NCBI GenBank assembly: GCA_946611635.1
Contig: CAMODW010000009.1
Span: 1-37,971, forward strand
Reading direction: 5' to 3'
DNA from: an uncultured Bacillota bacterium
Lineage (GTDB): Bacteria > Bacillota_I > Bacilli_A > RF39 > UBA660
Length of the DNA: 37,971 nucleotides
Shown here: piece by piece, positions 17,511 through 25,950 of the stretch
Position numbering within the stretch: the stretch's first letter is position 1
How the letters are laid out: every line of letters begins with the position of its first letter
Made by a program: the position numbers and the translations under genes
The notes under the pieces: model-generated
The model's database searches: none
Told to the model about the DNA's origin: nothing
What the model saw: the letters and a program-made list of their open reading frames with translations, nothing else

Positions 17511-18296
17511 GTGATAATAGAAAGAAACGAAGACGAAATAAATAAACTTAGAGAGGCTGGCAAAATAGTTGGTCTTACCCATAAGTATTTACAACAATTT
17601 ATTAAACCAGGTATTACTACTAAGGAATTAGATAATCTTGCTAAAAAGTTTATCGAGAGTAAAGGTTGTACTCCATCTTTCGAAGGATTATACGGGTTCC
17701 CAGGAGCAATTTGTATAAGCGTTAATGATGAGGTAGTTCATGGAATTCCAAGCAAAAGAGTTTTAAAAGACGGTGATATTTTAAAACTTGATATCGGAGC
17801 ATGCTATGAAGGCTATCACGGGGATTCGGCGTGGAGTTATATTGTTGGTGAACCAAAATCCGAAAAAGATGTAAAGTTACTTAAACACACTGAGGAAGCC
17901 TTAATGGATGGTCTTAAAGCTATCCATGATGGTTGCACCACAGGAGATATTGGACATGCTGTTGAGAAAACTGCTCATAAGTATAACTTAGGTGTTGTTA
18001 GAGAATTAGTTGGACATGGTGTTGGAGATAAGGTACATATGGAACCAGATGTGCCAAATTATGGAAAAGCTGGCAAAGGACCAAGACTTCATAAAAACAA
18101 TGTAATCGCTGTTGAACCAATGTTAAATCTTGGAAGTAGATATATATATCAATTAAATGATGGATGGACTATTAAAACTGAAGATGGTAAAAATAGTGCT
18201 CATTTCGAACATACTGTATTAGTTACTGAAGATGGTTATGAAATATTAACTAGAAGAGATGTTGAATTAGATCCAGAAGATATTATTGCAAAATAA
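17511..18296 (+). CDS. map: Methionine aminopeptidase, type I
   Basis: A 261-residue metalloprotease that removes the initiator methionine from new proteins. All metal ligands are visible: Asp94 (LDIGA), Asp105 (HGDSAW), His169 (GHG), Glu202 (VEPM) and Glu233 (HFEH), along with the substrate-contacting His77 (VVHGIP). I choose the GTG at 17511: AAGGAG ends 9 bases before it, and the product then begins MIIERNEDEI..LREAG, which aligns with known MetAP starts. The ATG at 17502 abuts AAGGAG with no spacing and is unlikely. Essential. It ends at a terminator shared with the convergent PBP gene. Confidence 0.96.
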   Translation: MIIERNEDEINKLREAGKIVGLTHKYLQQFIKPGITTKELDNLAKKFIESKGCTPSFEGLYGFPGAICISVNDEVVHGIPSKRVLKDGDILKLDIGACYEGYHGDSAWSYIVGEPKSEKDVKLLKHTEEALMDGLKAIHDGCTTGDIGHAVEKTAHKYNLGVVRELVGHGVGDKVHMEPDVPNYGKAGKGPRLHKNNVIAVEPMLNLGSRYIYQLNDGWTIKTEDGKNSAHFEHTVLVTEDGYEILTRRDVELDPEDIIAK

Positions 18297-18316
18297 AAAG
18301 CCGTAACGGCTTTTTT
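18297..18316. terminator. Bidirectional terminator between map and the PBP gene
   Basis: AAAGCCG and CGGCTTT pair around a TAA loop, with T-runs on both strands. It ends map (plus) and the division cluster (minus). Of the terminators noted here it has the highest G+C. Confidence 0.88.
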
Positions 18317-20414
18317 AATTGAGATTTATTTCTATACTCATTCCAGGTATTATTACTGTTCCTTCAGGAATAGAAGACGATATAACTGTTCCTACTCCAT
18401 TAATATGATAGTTTAAATCAAGTAGTTTACAAATGGTTATAGCTTCATTAGAACTATAACCATTTATGTTTGGCATAGTTATTTCACCATTAGTTATTAA
18501 GAATACTCTATCTCCAGGTAATAATATCTGATTTTTAAGAGGATATTGATTAATAATATATTTACCATTACCTATAGTAAGAACATTTAATCCTTTACTT
18601 TGAATTTTTTCTACTGAATTAGTTGTATTTTCACTTAAATAGTTTTCCATTTTAATCTTCTTGCTATTATCTATTTTTGTTGTATTATCTGTTATATTCT
18701 TGTATTTAGCTATTTCTTCAACTACTTTAGTTACCATAGCAGCCAAATCTCTATATACACCACTAAATTGTTTTACTGAGACATAAATAATATAATCTGG
18801 GTCATCATATGGAAAAATACCAGCAAAACTTCGAACATAGTCAGTTCTACCTTTCAAATACTCACCATTTGAACCGGTAATTTGAGCTGTACCTGTTTTT
18901 CCTATTAGAGTTACGGTATCGCTCTTATAGAATTTGGCATCTGTTTTACCACTATATACAACATCATACATTAGTTTCCTCATTTTAGCAGCATTTTCTT
19001 TAGATATTTTTTGGCCTAATTCTGTTCTTTCGTGTTGAAATTCTACTTTACCTGTTTTGCTATCCACGATTTTCTCTACTACGTAAGGCTGTAATTCGAT
19101 ACCATCATTTGTTAAAATGCTAAGAGCTTGTAGATTTTGAATTGGTGTTGTAGTTATTCCCTGCCCAAATGAAGCTGTAGCAAGTTCAGTTTTATAAATA
19201 AAATTAGCGCTTCCTTTTACTTCACCAGGTAGTGTAATATTCGTTTTTTTACCAAAACCTAAACTGTCATAGAAGTCATGAAGTCTATCACGACCAATTT
19301 TTAGAGATAGTTTTGTAGCTGCTACATTGGATGAATAAGCAAAACCTTCATCATAAGTTATTGGCCCCCAACCTACTCCGTTAAAGTCTTGGATTATAGC
19401 ATCTTCAACTTTAATAGTACCAGATTCATATTTTTCATTACCATTATACATATTGTTTTCCATTGCTGCAAGAAAAGAAAAGATTTTCATTGTTGATCCT
19501 GGTTCATAGACGTAAGACGTTAAGGGATTTAAGTAATTAGTAATTACACGTTCATTTAGATTAAATGTTGGATTAGAAGCACTTGCTACTATAGCGCCAG
19601 TTTTAGCATTCATAACTGTAAAAGTAAGCCATGCCATTTCGTTTTCACTACTTATTTCTTTTATTCCATTTTCTAAGAACATTTGTATTTTACTATCAAT
19701 AGTTAAATAAACATCTTTTCCTGGCTTGGCGGGAACTGTAACAGAAGTAGTATTAGGCATTGTATACCCGTATAAGTCTTTTTGATATATTGTATAGCCA
19801 TCTTCACCTTCTAAATCTTTATCATAAAATGACTCTATTCCCATTTTCCCTGATATAGTACCATCATCGTCGCTCGAAGCGTAACCAATTATATAAGGGG
19901 CTAAACTTCCCATTTGATAATATCTTCTTGTAGAAGAAGTAAAACCTATACCTGGTATATTAAGTTTTTCTATTTGTTTTTTAGTAACTTCACTTATTCC
20001 TCTTCCGCCAGGTCCTAACTCTACTTGATATTTTTTTTGACTCATAAGATTAGTTAAGTTTTCAACACTCATATTTAATATCGGACTTAGTTTGATGGCA
20101 GCATCATTAACATCTAATACATGTCTAGGTTTTTTGCTATTTTCGGTTCTTTTAGGATCTAAAAAAGCGATTACATTATAAGAATTTATATTTTTAGCAA
20201 GTAGTTCATTGTCTCCAGAATAGATACTACCTCTTTCAGCAGGTAGTACTTCTGTTTCTGTATTTCTATCTTGAACAAATTTTGATAAATCTATATTATC
20301 TATTTTTTTAGCTAAAGATATATATGATAGTTTGAAAATTATTGCACAAAAAGAAAGAATAAGTACAACAAGAATCAAATGACTAATTGTTATTGTATTA
20401 TTCTTTTTTCGCAT
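18315..20414 (-). CDS. Class B penicillin-binding protein with PASTA-like tail (FtsI/PBP2B/SpoVD type)
   Basis: A 699-residue septal transpeptidase that cross-links peptidoglycan in cell division. A short basic N-terminus and membrane helix (about 11-34) lead to the PBP dimerisation domain, which has ERGSIYSG near 60. The transpeptidase domain has STMK with Ser307 and Lys310, SSN (361-363) and KTG (506-508). About 190 residues follow, with two divergent PASTA-like units, including MPNINGYSSNEAI..C and a closing PEGTVIIPGMSI. The start is ATG 20414, with AAGGAGAAGT, one base after the ftsL stop; a longer in-frame start at 20438 inside ftsL is less likely. No sporulation genes are present, so a FtsI/PBP2B role is preferred to SpoVD. 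Confidence 0.93.
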   Translation of the reverse strand: MRKKNNTITISHLILVVLILSFCAIIFKLSYISLAKKIDNIDLSKFVQDRNTETEVLPAERGSIYSGDNELLAKNINSYNVIAFLDPKRTENSKKPRHVLDVNDAAIKLSPILNMSVENLTNLMSQKKYQVELGPGGRGISEVTKKQIEKLNIPGIGFTSSTRRYYQMGSLAPYIIGYASSDDDGTISGKMGIESFYDKDLEGEDGYTIYQKDLYGYTMPNTTSVTVPAKPGKDVYLTIDSKIQMFLENGIKEISSENEMAWLTFTVMNAKTGAIVASASNPTFNLNERVITNYLNPLTSYVYEPGSTMKIFSFLAAMENNMYNGNEKYESGTIKVEDAIIQDFNGVGWGPITYDEGFAYSSNVAATKLSLKIGRDRLHDFYDSLGFGKKTNITLPGEVKGSANFIYKTELATASFGQGITTTPIQNLQALSILTNDGIELQPYVVEKIVDSKTGKVEFQHERTELGQKISKENAAKMRKLMYDVVYSGKTDAKFYKSDTVTLIGKTGTAQITGSNGEYLKGRTDYVRSFAGIFPYDDPDYIIYVSVKQFSGVYRDLAAMVTKVVEEIAKYKNITDNTTKIDNSKKIKMENYLSENTTNSVEKIQSKGLNVLTIGNGKYIINQYPLKNQILLPGDRVFLITNGEITMPNINGYSSNEAITICKLLDLNYHINGVGTVISSSIPEGTVIIPGMSIEINLN

Positions 20415-20415
20415 A

Positions 20416-20715
20416 TTACTTCTCCTTATCTTGTTCAACTACTACTACGTTATTATTATTATAAGACAATCCATTTTCGTTTGCAACTAATTGAATTTTG
20501 TCAAGAGAAGCTAATTCATTAATTTCCATTTTCAATCCTTCGTTAGTGTTTGCTTGTTTTTCTAGGTCGTCTTTAGCGGACTGTAATGCTATGTTTGTTT
20601 CTGACAAAACTGCTTTTACATAAACACTTGTTATAGGAATTGCTAGTAATAAAAGCACTACAATTCCCCATAAAAACACTTCTATAAAAGGAATTTTAAT
20701 TTTATTTTTTCTCAT
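20416..20715 (-). CDS. ftsL: FtsL-like cell division protein
   Basis: A 99-residue bitopic protein: basic cytosolic start, one membrane helix (about 10-32), then a coiled coil (SETNIALQSAKDDLEKQ onward) to about residue 80 and an acidic tail. FtsL is poorly conserved, and the call rests on size, topology and position between rsmH and the class B PBP, where ftsL lies in most Bacillota. It would bridge DivIB/FtsQ and DivIC/FtsB in the divisome. ATG 20715 follows AGAAAGG; the gap to rsmH is two bases and to the PBP one base, so translation is coupled. Confidence 0.8.
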   Translation of the reverse strand: MRKNKIKIPFIEVFLWGIVVLLLLAIPITSVYVKAVLSETNIALQSAKDDLEKQANTNEGLKMEINELASLDKIQLVANENGLSYNNNNVVVVEQDKEK

Positions 20716-20717
20716 TA

Positions 20718-21641
20718 TTAAAGCCTTTCTATTATTCTTAATTTAGCACTTTTACTACGAGTATTCTCTTCTAACTCTTTAGAGCTAGGAATAATTGGTT
20801 TTTTATTAATTAGTTTAATTAATGGTTTATATTCTGATGGTATTTCTGGTAACCCTTTTACTAATTCATTCACATCACTTGCTTTTTTAAATGCTTGTTT
20901 AACTATTCTATCTTCAAGCGAATGAAAAGTTATAACACTAATTCTTCCACCAGTATTTAATATATTTATAGCCTTAGGCAAAATAGTACGTAAAGTATTT
21001 AATTCATTATTTACTTCTATTCTAATGGCTTGAAATATATTTCTTTCAGGATGACTATTATTAAAATATTTTGCGCCAACGGCATTTTTTATTATATCTA
21101 CTAATTCTTTAGTAGTATTTATTTCTTTATTTTCTCTTTCAGATATTATGTTTTTAGCAATTTGCTTGCTCATTTTTTCTTCGCCATATGAATAAAAAAT
21201 GTTTAATAGTTCATCATAAGAATAATTATTTATTATATCTTTAGCAGTAGTTTTATCCTCTCTATTCATCCTCATATCTAAAGGAGAGTCAATCATAAAT
21301 GAAAATCCTCTTTCTTTTTCATCTATTTGGGGACTGGAAAGACCTAAATCAAATAATATACCATCTACTTTATTTATATTAAGCTTTTCTAATTCTTCAA
21401 CCATATTAACAAAGTTAGAATGAATTATAGTAAAGTTATTTCCTATTTTTGATAGTCTATTATTAGAGAATTCAATAGCTTCTTTATCTTGATCAAAAGA
21501 ATATAAATGTCCTTTTGGTATTTTTTTTAATATTTCGCTACTATGTCCTCCATAACCTAAAGTAGCATCTATATAGATGCCATCTTCTTTTATATTCAAA
21601 CCTTCTATTGATTCAGAAAGTAAGACACTATAATGTTTCAC
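20718..21641 (-). CDS. rsmH: 16S rRNA (cytosine1402-N4)-methyltransferase RsmH (MraW)
   Basis: A 307-residue SAM-dependent enzyme that methylates C1402 in the 16S rRNA decoding centre. Motifs are the SAM-binding ATLGYGGHS near 26, [33 protein letters not shown] and a C-terminal [10 protein letters not shown]. The start is GTG 21641: AGGGGA lies 9 bases upstream and the product begins with the usual (V)KHYSVLL. An upstream TTG at 21659 is in frame but has no site. The start lies 14 bases inside the end of mraZ, so the two are coupled. The position right after mraZ is classical. Confidence 0.95.
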   Translation of the reverse strand: MKHYSVLLSESIEGLNIKEDGIYIDATLGYGGHSSEILKKIPKGHLYSFDQDKEAIEFSNNRLSKIGNNFTIIHSNFVNMVEELEKLNINKVDGILFDLGLSSPQIDEKERGFSFMIDSPLDMRMNREDKTTAKDIINNYSYDELLNIFYSYGEEKMSKQIAKNIISERENKEINTTKELVDIIKNAVGAKYFNNSHPERNIFQAIRIEVNNELNTLRTILPKAINILNTGGRISVITFHSLEDRIVKQAFKKASDVNELVKGLPEIPSEYKPLIKLINKKPIIPSSKELEENTRSKSAKLRIIERL

Positions 21642-22074
21642 CAAAATCAATCCCCTCAAATAGTTTTTCGGCTGTATCTTCTAATTTATCTGCATTTTCA
21701 TTAATCATTTTATCCCACGACTTTTTTGACCATATTTCGATACGGTCACTTGCGCCGATAATGATACATTCTTTTTCAATACCGGCGTAACTAACCAATG
21801 GGGAGGTAATGCAAACTCGACCTTGTGAATCGAATTCACATTCAGCAGCACCAGAAAAGAAGAATCTTGTGAACATACGGACGTCTTTTTTGGTAAAAGG
21901 TAGAGTTTTTATTTTGGCCGTTATTTCATTCCATTCTTTTTCGTGATAAACATAAAGGCAGTTTTCTAAACCGCGCGTTATTATAAACCTTGTTCCAAGT
22001 TCAGTTCGGAACTTAGCAGGAATGATAAGTCGGCCTTTATCATCTATGGTATGATGATATTCGCCCATGAACAT
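21628..22074 (-). CDS. mraZ: MraZ, transcriptional regulator of the dcw cluster
   Basis: A 148-residue protein with two SpoVT/AbrB-like halves. Each half carries the DxxGR DNA-contact motif: DDKGR near residue 13 and DSQGR near 82. The start [11 protein letters not shown] is the usual MraZ N-terminus, so ATG 22074 is used, with GGGGGA as ribosome site. An in-frame GTG at 22107 would read through the operator repeats and is rejected. MraZ forms rings and represses its own operon by binding tandem boxes upstream. Three such repeats lie directly in front of this gene. Confidence 0.96.
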   Translation of the reverse strand: MFMGEYHHTIDDKGRLIIPAKFRTELGTRFIITRGLENCLYVYHEKEWNEITAKIKTLPFTKKDVRMFTRFFFSGAAECEFDSQGRVCITSPLVSYAGIEKECIIIGASDRIEIWSKKSWDKMINENADKLEDTAEKLFEGIDFGETL

Positions 22075-22080
22075 TTCAAT

Positions 22081-22110
22081 CCCCCACTTTCCTCCACTTT
22101 GTGCCACTGT
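22081..22110 (-). promoter_or_regulatory. MraZ operator: three tandem 10-bp boxes
   Basis: On the minus strand three successive 10-mers read ACAGTGGCAC, AAAGTGGAGG and AAAGTGGGGG, each with the AGTGG core in exact 10-bp register. This matches the known MraZ box of AAAGTGG-like repeats. The promoter-proximal box is degenerate at its ends. The last box also supplies the mraZ ribosome site, so binding could block both transcription and translation. Confidence 0.85.
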
Positions 22111-22118
22111 CTATAATT

Positions 22119-22147
22119 ATGATACATTTATTAGTCTATTTTGTAAA
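22119..22147 (-). promoter_or_regulatory. Promoter of the mraZ-rsmH-ftsL-PBP cluster
   Basis: TTTACA (22142-22147) and TATCAT (22119-22124) are 17 bases apart, five of six matches each. The predicted start near 22112 puts all three MraZ boxes immediately downstream. Confidence 0.65.
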
Positions 22148-22213
22148 TATATTTTAATAATTTTTTTAAAACTGTTCTGTAAATTGACGTAAATTTTATA
22201 CTTCCTTTCGAGC

Positions 22214-22246
22214 AAAAAAAATAAGTTATATATTATATAACTTATT
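22214..22246 (-). terminator. Intrinsic terminator of ddl
   Basis: The arms 22220-22230 and 22236-22246 form an 11-bp AT stem with a 5-base loop, followed on the minus strand by a T-run. It separates the murF-ddl operon from the mraZ promoter. Confidence 0.8.
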
Positions 22247-22251
22247 AATTA

Positions 22252-23454
22252 TTATTGCATTTTCATTTTGCTTTTTGCACCTTTTGCTCCGTCAAATGTA
22301 CTTAAAACATTCGAATCAAAACTGGTTGTTTTTTTCAAACTACTTTTATATTCTTTTATAGCTGTTGTAATCATTTCATCTAATAGTTTAGGATATTTTT
22401 TACCTTTAGGTGTGAAGAAAAAGAAAGCTAAACAACCAGGAATAGTATTTGGTTCGTTTACATATACTTCTTTTGTTTTTTTGTTTACTAGAAAATCAAA
22501 TCTTGTTACTCCAGATAGGTTTAGGGCACGGAAAGCTTTTTTAGAGTAATCATAGATTTTTTCTTCAATATCTTTGCTAATGTCGGCAGGAATTTTAAAT
22601 CCGGCTGTTATCATTTTTCCACCAGTTTTAGCTGGCATTTTGCCGCTCTTTTTTCCCCCTTCTACTAGGTATTTGTCTTCAAATGTTAAGAAGTTATTAT
22701 CTGTATAAAACTCTCCAACTAGAGAACATTCTACTGATTTTGAAGATCCAACAACTGCGCAATCTACTTCTTGAAGATTTTCTATTACTTTTTCTACTAT
22801 TATTTTTTCATCGTAGTTTATAGCTTCTTCTATTACTTTTTTTATTTCTTTTTCTGATTTAGCTATTTCTATACCAACGCTACTACCTAGTCTTGCTGGT
22901 TTAACTATAACTGGATAGCCAAGCTTTTTAACTTTAGCTAATATGTTATCTTCATTTTCTTTATATTCGTGATCATAAAACCATATGTAATCTACAACAT
23001 TTACTCCTTCGGCTCTCATTACTTCTTTTTGAATTATCTTATCTTGCCCTAAAGCTGCTGAAAGAGTATTAGGTCCAACAAATGGTATACCTAACGTTTC
23101 TAAATAACCAGCTAAAGAGCCATCTTCTACACCCTTTCCGTGTACTATAGGGAAAGCTATATCGATAGTTTCATAAGTTCCTTTAAATAAGCCTCTCTTT
23201 TTTTGTAAAATAAAATCTCCATCTTTTTTTGTTAGAGTTACTTCCTTAGTCATATTTGGTATTGCTTGTAAATCTTTATACGTTTCCATACTTTTTAAGC
23301 ATTCTCCTGTATACCAATTTCTATCTTTTCCTATGTATATCGGAATAGCTCTATATTTATCACTATCTAAGTAAGACATTGCTTGAACAGCAGTTATTAT
23401 ACTTACTTCGTGTTCTACTGATTCTCCTCCAAATATTATACCTACTTTTAGCAT
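22252..23454 (-). CDS. ddl: D-alanine--D-alanine ligase
   Basis: A 400-residue ATP-grasp ligase that makes D-Ala-D-Ala for peptidoglycan. Visible motifs are FGGESVEHEVSI (8-19), HGKGVEDG (105-112), KPARLGSSVGI (185-195), and the metal/ADP region RFDFLVN...VNEPNTIPG (318-340). The omega loop has Lys261-Tyr262; Tyr at this site goes with D-Ala-D-Ala, while Phe marks D-Ala-D-Lac enzymes of vancomycin-resistant lactic bacteria. A basic C-terminal tail of about 30 residues exceeds the usual 350-370 length. ATG 23454 has AAAGGAGAG; a longer frame extends into murF without a site. It follows the murF stop by 13 bases, and the two products act in sequence. Confidence 0.95.
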   Translation of the reverse strand: MLKVGIIFGGESVEHEVSIITAVQAMSYLDSDKYRAIPIYIGKDRNWYTGECLKSMETYKDLQAIPNMTKEVTLTKKDGDFILQKKRGLFKGTYETIDIAFPIVHGKGVEDGSLAGYLETLGIPFVGPNTLSAALGQDKIIQKEVMRAEGVNVVDYIWFYDHEYKENEDNILAKVKKLGYPVIVKPARLGSSVGIEIAKSEKEIKKVIEEAINYDEKIIVEKVIENLQEVDCAVVGSSKSVECSLVGEFYTDNNFLTFEDKYLVEGGKKSGKMPAKTGGKMITAGFKIPADISKDIEEKIYDYSKKAFRALNLSGVTRFDFLVNKKTKEVYVNEPNTIPGCLAFFFFTPKGKKYPKLLDEMITTAIKEYKSSLKKTTSFDSNVLSTFDGAKGAKSKMKMQ

Positions 23455-23467
23455 TTTTATCTCTCCT

Positions 23468-25063
23468 TTATTCGTTGTAGATATCTGGCAAGTCACTTTG
23501 AAGAAGGCAATAAGTATTTCCTTCATCTAATTTTTTTAGAATTTCAAAGGCTTCCATTATATCGTTAGTTATATGTATTTTTTTATTATTATATTTTTCT
23601 TCTTCTAAACCATCTTGAATTGCTTTTGTTTGATTTTTACCAACTAATATTACTTCATCTATTTTATTTTTAGCTATTAGTTCTCCTATTTTTTTGTTTT
23701 CGAAGTATTCTTTGTCAGCTAGTTCTATCATTCCAGAAGTTATTATTATTTTTTTACCAGGCATTTTAGCTAATACATCGATAGCCATTGCACAACCTTT
23801 AGGGTTGGCGTTATAAGCATCGTCTATTAGGTTTATGTCAAAGTATTTTTTCATTTGTAGTCGATGTTCTACAGGTTCTACGCCTTTAACAGCTTTTTGT
23901 AAATCTGCTATACTTATTCCAAGTTCATGGCCTAATAAAATTCCAGCTAAAATATTATAAACATTATTTATTCCTAACAATTTGGTTTGAAAGTCGTACT
24001 CTTTATCGTTTCCTTTAAAAACTACTTTAAATTTTGTCCCTTTGTGACTTAATTCTATATCTTTAGCATAAGCATCAACTTTTTTGTTTTCAACACCTAT
24101 CCATAGTATTTTACAATCATTATTAATGTGATAAGATTTTTGCTTTGGATCATCAGCATTTAAGATACCTATTCCATCGCTAGGTAGACTTTCTATTAGT
24201 TCAAATTTTGTTTTTTGAATAGTTTCCTCACTACCGAAAGTCTCTAAATGGGCTAAACCAATACTAGTTATTATTCCATATTTAGGATGAACTAAGTCAC
24301 ATAGTTCTTTTATTTCTCCTTTTTTGCAAGCCCCCATTTCAGCAATAAAATAATCGTTATATTTATCCAAATGATTATTTATCGTAATCATTAAACCAAA
24401 TGGGGTATTGTAATTAGCTGGGGTTTTAAAAGAATTATATTTAATATTCAAGATATCATTCAAAATATTTTTAGAACTTGTTTTTCCATAACTACCTGTA
24501 ATACCTATTACTTCCATATTTGTCATACTATTTAGTTTATTTATTGCTTGGTTTCTAAAATGGTTTGCAACCATTTTTTCAACTGGTCGATTTAGAAAGT
24601 TGATTAATATTATAATTAAAGGATTAAGATATCCTATTAAGCCTAAGATAAAATAGTATAATGGAAGATTATTATCAGAATAGTTTAGTAATGTAATTAT
24701 TATTAGTAGTATATGTAATAATGTATTTGTAGCAATTAATCTTTTTATTCTTGCTGTATATTTTAATGGAATCTTTGTTGTTTCTTTCTTTTTGTTGCTT
24801 ATAAATACAAATATTAAAAATATAAATAGTAAAATAGCTATATAATTTATATAAGCCAATAAATTTTCACTAAAGTAAAACAGAATAAATAATATGAATA
24901 ATAAATTATAGTTTACAAAGTTTTCTTTAAGATTTTTTAATAACCATTTAACGTATTTATAACCTCTGTTATATCTATTTTGTTGTAACATATGTAATGA
25001 TTTTGTACTTATTATATTAATATATATTAAATAAATTATTGATACGAAAATATAAAATAACAT
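23468..25063 (-). CDS. murF: MurF-type UDP-MurNAc-tripeptide--D-Ala-D-Ala ligase with membrane N-terminus
   Basis: A 531-residue protein. Residues 1-180 hold about five hydrophobic helices and basic loops. Residues 183-531 are a Mur ligase core: ITGSYGKTSSK ATP loop (188-198), AEMGACKKGEIKEL, GLAHLETFGS and DDAYNANPKG, all typical of MurF. The usual soluble N-terminal UDP-binding domain (roughly 80-100 residues) is missing and the membrane region takes its place, so nucleotide-substrate binding must differ. Adjacent ddl makes the dipeptide MurF uses, which supports the name; a related Mur ligase acting on a lipid-linked substrate cannot be excluded. ATG 25063 follows AGGAGG, ten bases after the hydrolase stop. 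Confidence 0.85.
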   Translation of the reverse strand: MLFYIFVSIIYLIYINIISTKSLHMLQQNRYNRGYKYVKWLLKNLKENFVNYNLLFILFILFYFSENLLAYINYIAILLFIFLIFVFISNKKKETTKIPLKYTARIKRLIATNTLLHILLIIITLLNYSDNNLPLYYFILGLIGYLNPLIIILINFLNRPVEKMVANHFRNQAINKLNSMTNMEVIGITGSYGKTSSKNILNDILNIKYNSFKTPANYNTPFGLMITINNHLDKYNDYFIAEMGACKKGEIKELCDLVHPKYGIITSIGLAHLETFGSEETIQKTKFELIESLPSDGIGILNADDPKQKSYHINNDCKILWIGVENKKVDAYAKDIELSHKGTKFKVVFKGNDKEYDFQTKLLGINNVYNILAGILLGHELGISIADLQKAVKGVEPVEHRLQMKKYFDINLIDDAYNANPKGCAMAIDVLAKMPGKKIIITSGMIELADKEYFENKKIGELIAKNKIDEVILVGKNQTKAIQDGLEEEKYNNKKIHITNDIMEAFEILKKLDEGNTYCLLQSDLPDIYNE

Positions 25064-25073
25064 ATTATTCCTC

Positions 25074-25802
25074 CTAGTTTAAAAATGATTTTAAAACACT
25101 TATTGTTTGGTTTAATCTCTCTAAATAAGCATAGTGAGTACATCCTTCATATGTAACTAAACCACTATCTGGTATAAGACTTTCTAATTCTTTGGCATCT
25201 TCATATGGAACATCATCATCTTTTGTTCCCCATATTATTAGAGTTGGGCATTTAATTTGATTAACCTCTTTGCTCAAATCAGTGTTAACATGTTTTACAA
25301 GAATGTCTCTCATTATTGGACTAGCGTTTTTATAATCAGTTGATCCCATATGGCTTTTGGCGAAGTTTTCAAATTTCTTTAATCCCGGTATTTTTTTTAA
25401 AGTTTTAAGTATTTTTACTTTAGTGCTTACTTTAGTTATTTTTTGCTTAAATGGGCTAGCTAATAAAATTAGTTTATAAACTGGATATTTTAAAGCATAC
25501 ATGATAGCTAATTTTCCTCCAAAAGAATGGCCGATAATTGTTATATTTTTTAATTCTAATTTTTGAACCAAGTTATTTATCATTTCTACATAATTAGATA
25601 AATCCCAGTTACTAGTTGGTTCATCTGATAATCCGAATCCTGGTAAATCAATAATAATAAGATGATGAGTGTCTTCAAAAGGATTAGCAATAGGCTCCAT
25701 CATTTCTATATTTTGTCCCCAACCATGAAGAAAAATAATTGGGTTACCATCTTTTTTTCCGTATTCTTTATAGTTTATTTTTATATTATTATATTCAAAC
25801 AT
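25074..25802 (-). CDS. Alpha/beta-hydrolase
   Basis: A 242-residue single-domain alpha/beta-hydrolase. The oxyanion region is FLHGWGQN (24-31), the nucleophile elbow is GHSFGG with Ser93, the acid is in WGTKDDDVP (Asp195 or Asp196), and the His is His223 in GCTHYAYLE. All triad members are present. The reaction is unknown; esterase, lipase or a C-C hydrolase are all possible, and these motifs do not separate them. ATG 25802 follows AAGGTGA. It leads the operon with murF and ddl, which suggests an envelope-related job but does not prove one. No membrane helix or signal peptide is seen. Confidence 0.9.
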   Translation of the reverse strand: MFEYNNIKINYKEYGKKDGNPIIFLHGWGQNIEMMEPIANPFEDTHHLIIIDLPGFGLSDEPTSNWDLSNYVEMINNLVQKLELKNITIIGHSFGGKLAIMYALKYPVYKLILLASPFKQKITKVSTKVKILKTLKKIPGLKKFENFAKSHMGSTDYKNASPIMRDILVKHVNTDLSKEVNQIKCPTLIIWGTKDDDVPYEDAKELESLIPDSGLVTYEGCTHYAYLERLNQTISVLKSFLN

Positions 25803-25898
25803 AAAATCACCTTTAAGGGCTTATAGATGTACCCTTTCTAACATATATTTTACCATATCACGGGCTTTTTGAATATTTATTATAAAAATAGTTGACAT

Positions 25899-25926
25899 AA
25901 TATAGCCTTTTTTTATATTTTTTCAA
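25899..25926 (-). promoter_or_regulatory. Candidate promoter of the hydrolase-murF-ddl operon
   Basis: TTGAAA (25921-25926) and TATATT (25899-25904) are 16 bases apart on the minus strand, directly after the efp terminator. The leader would be about 90 bases and includes a weak AAGGG/CCCTT hairpin next to the ribosome site of the hydrolase gene (about 25806-25835). Confidence 0.5.
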
Positions 25927-25927
25927 G

Positions 25928-25950
25928 AAAAAAGAGCTTGTTTTAAGCTC
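25928..25950 (-). terminator. Intrinsic terminator of efp
   Basis: GAGCTT and AAGCTC (25945-25950, 25934-25939) pair around a 5-base loop, followed by six T on the minus strand. The efp stop codon lies within the hairpin. Confidence 0.85.

Noticed and set aside
20416-20438. PBP start at 20438 inside ftsL
   Set aside because: The ATG at 20414 has an excellent AAGGAG site and sits one base after the ftsL stop.
22075-22107. MraZ start at the in-frame GTG 22107
   Set aside because: It would make the operator repeats coding, whereas the family begins MFMGEY at 22074.
25892-25920. TTGACA followed by AT-rich sequence on the plus strand, promoter-like
   Set aside because: No -10 at a proper distance leads to a plus-strand gene; downstream are the efp terminator and minus-strand genes.
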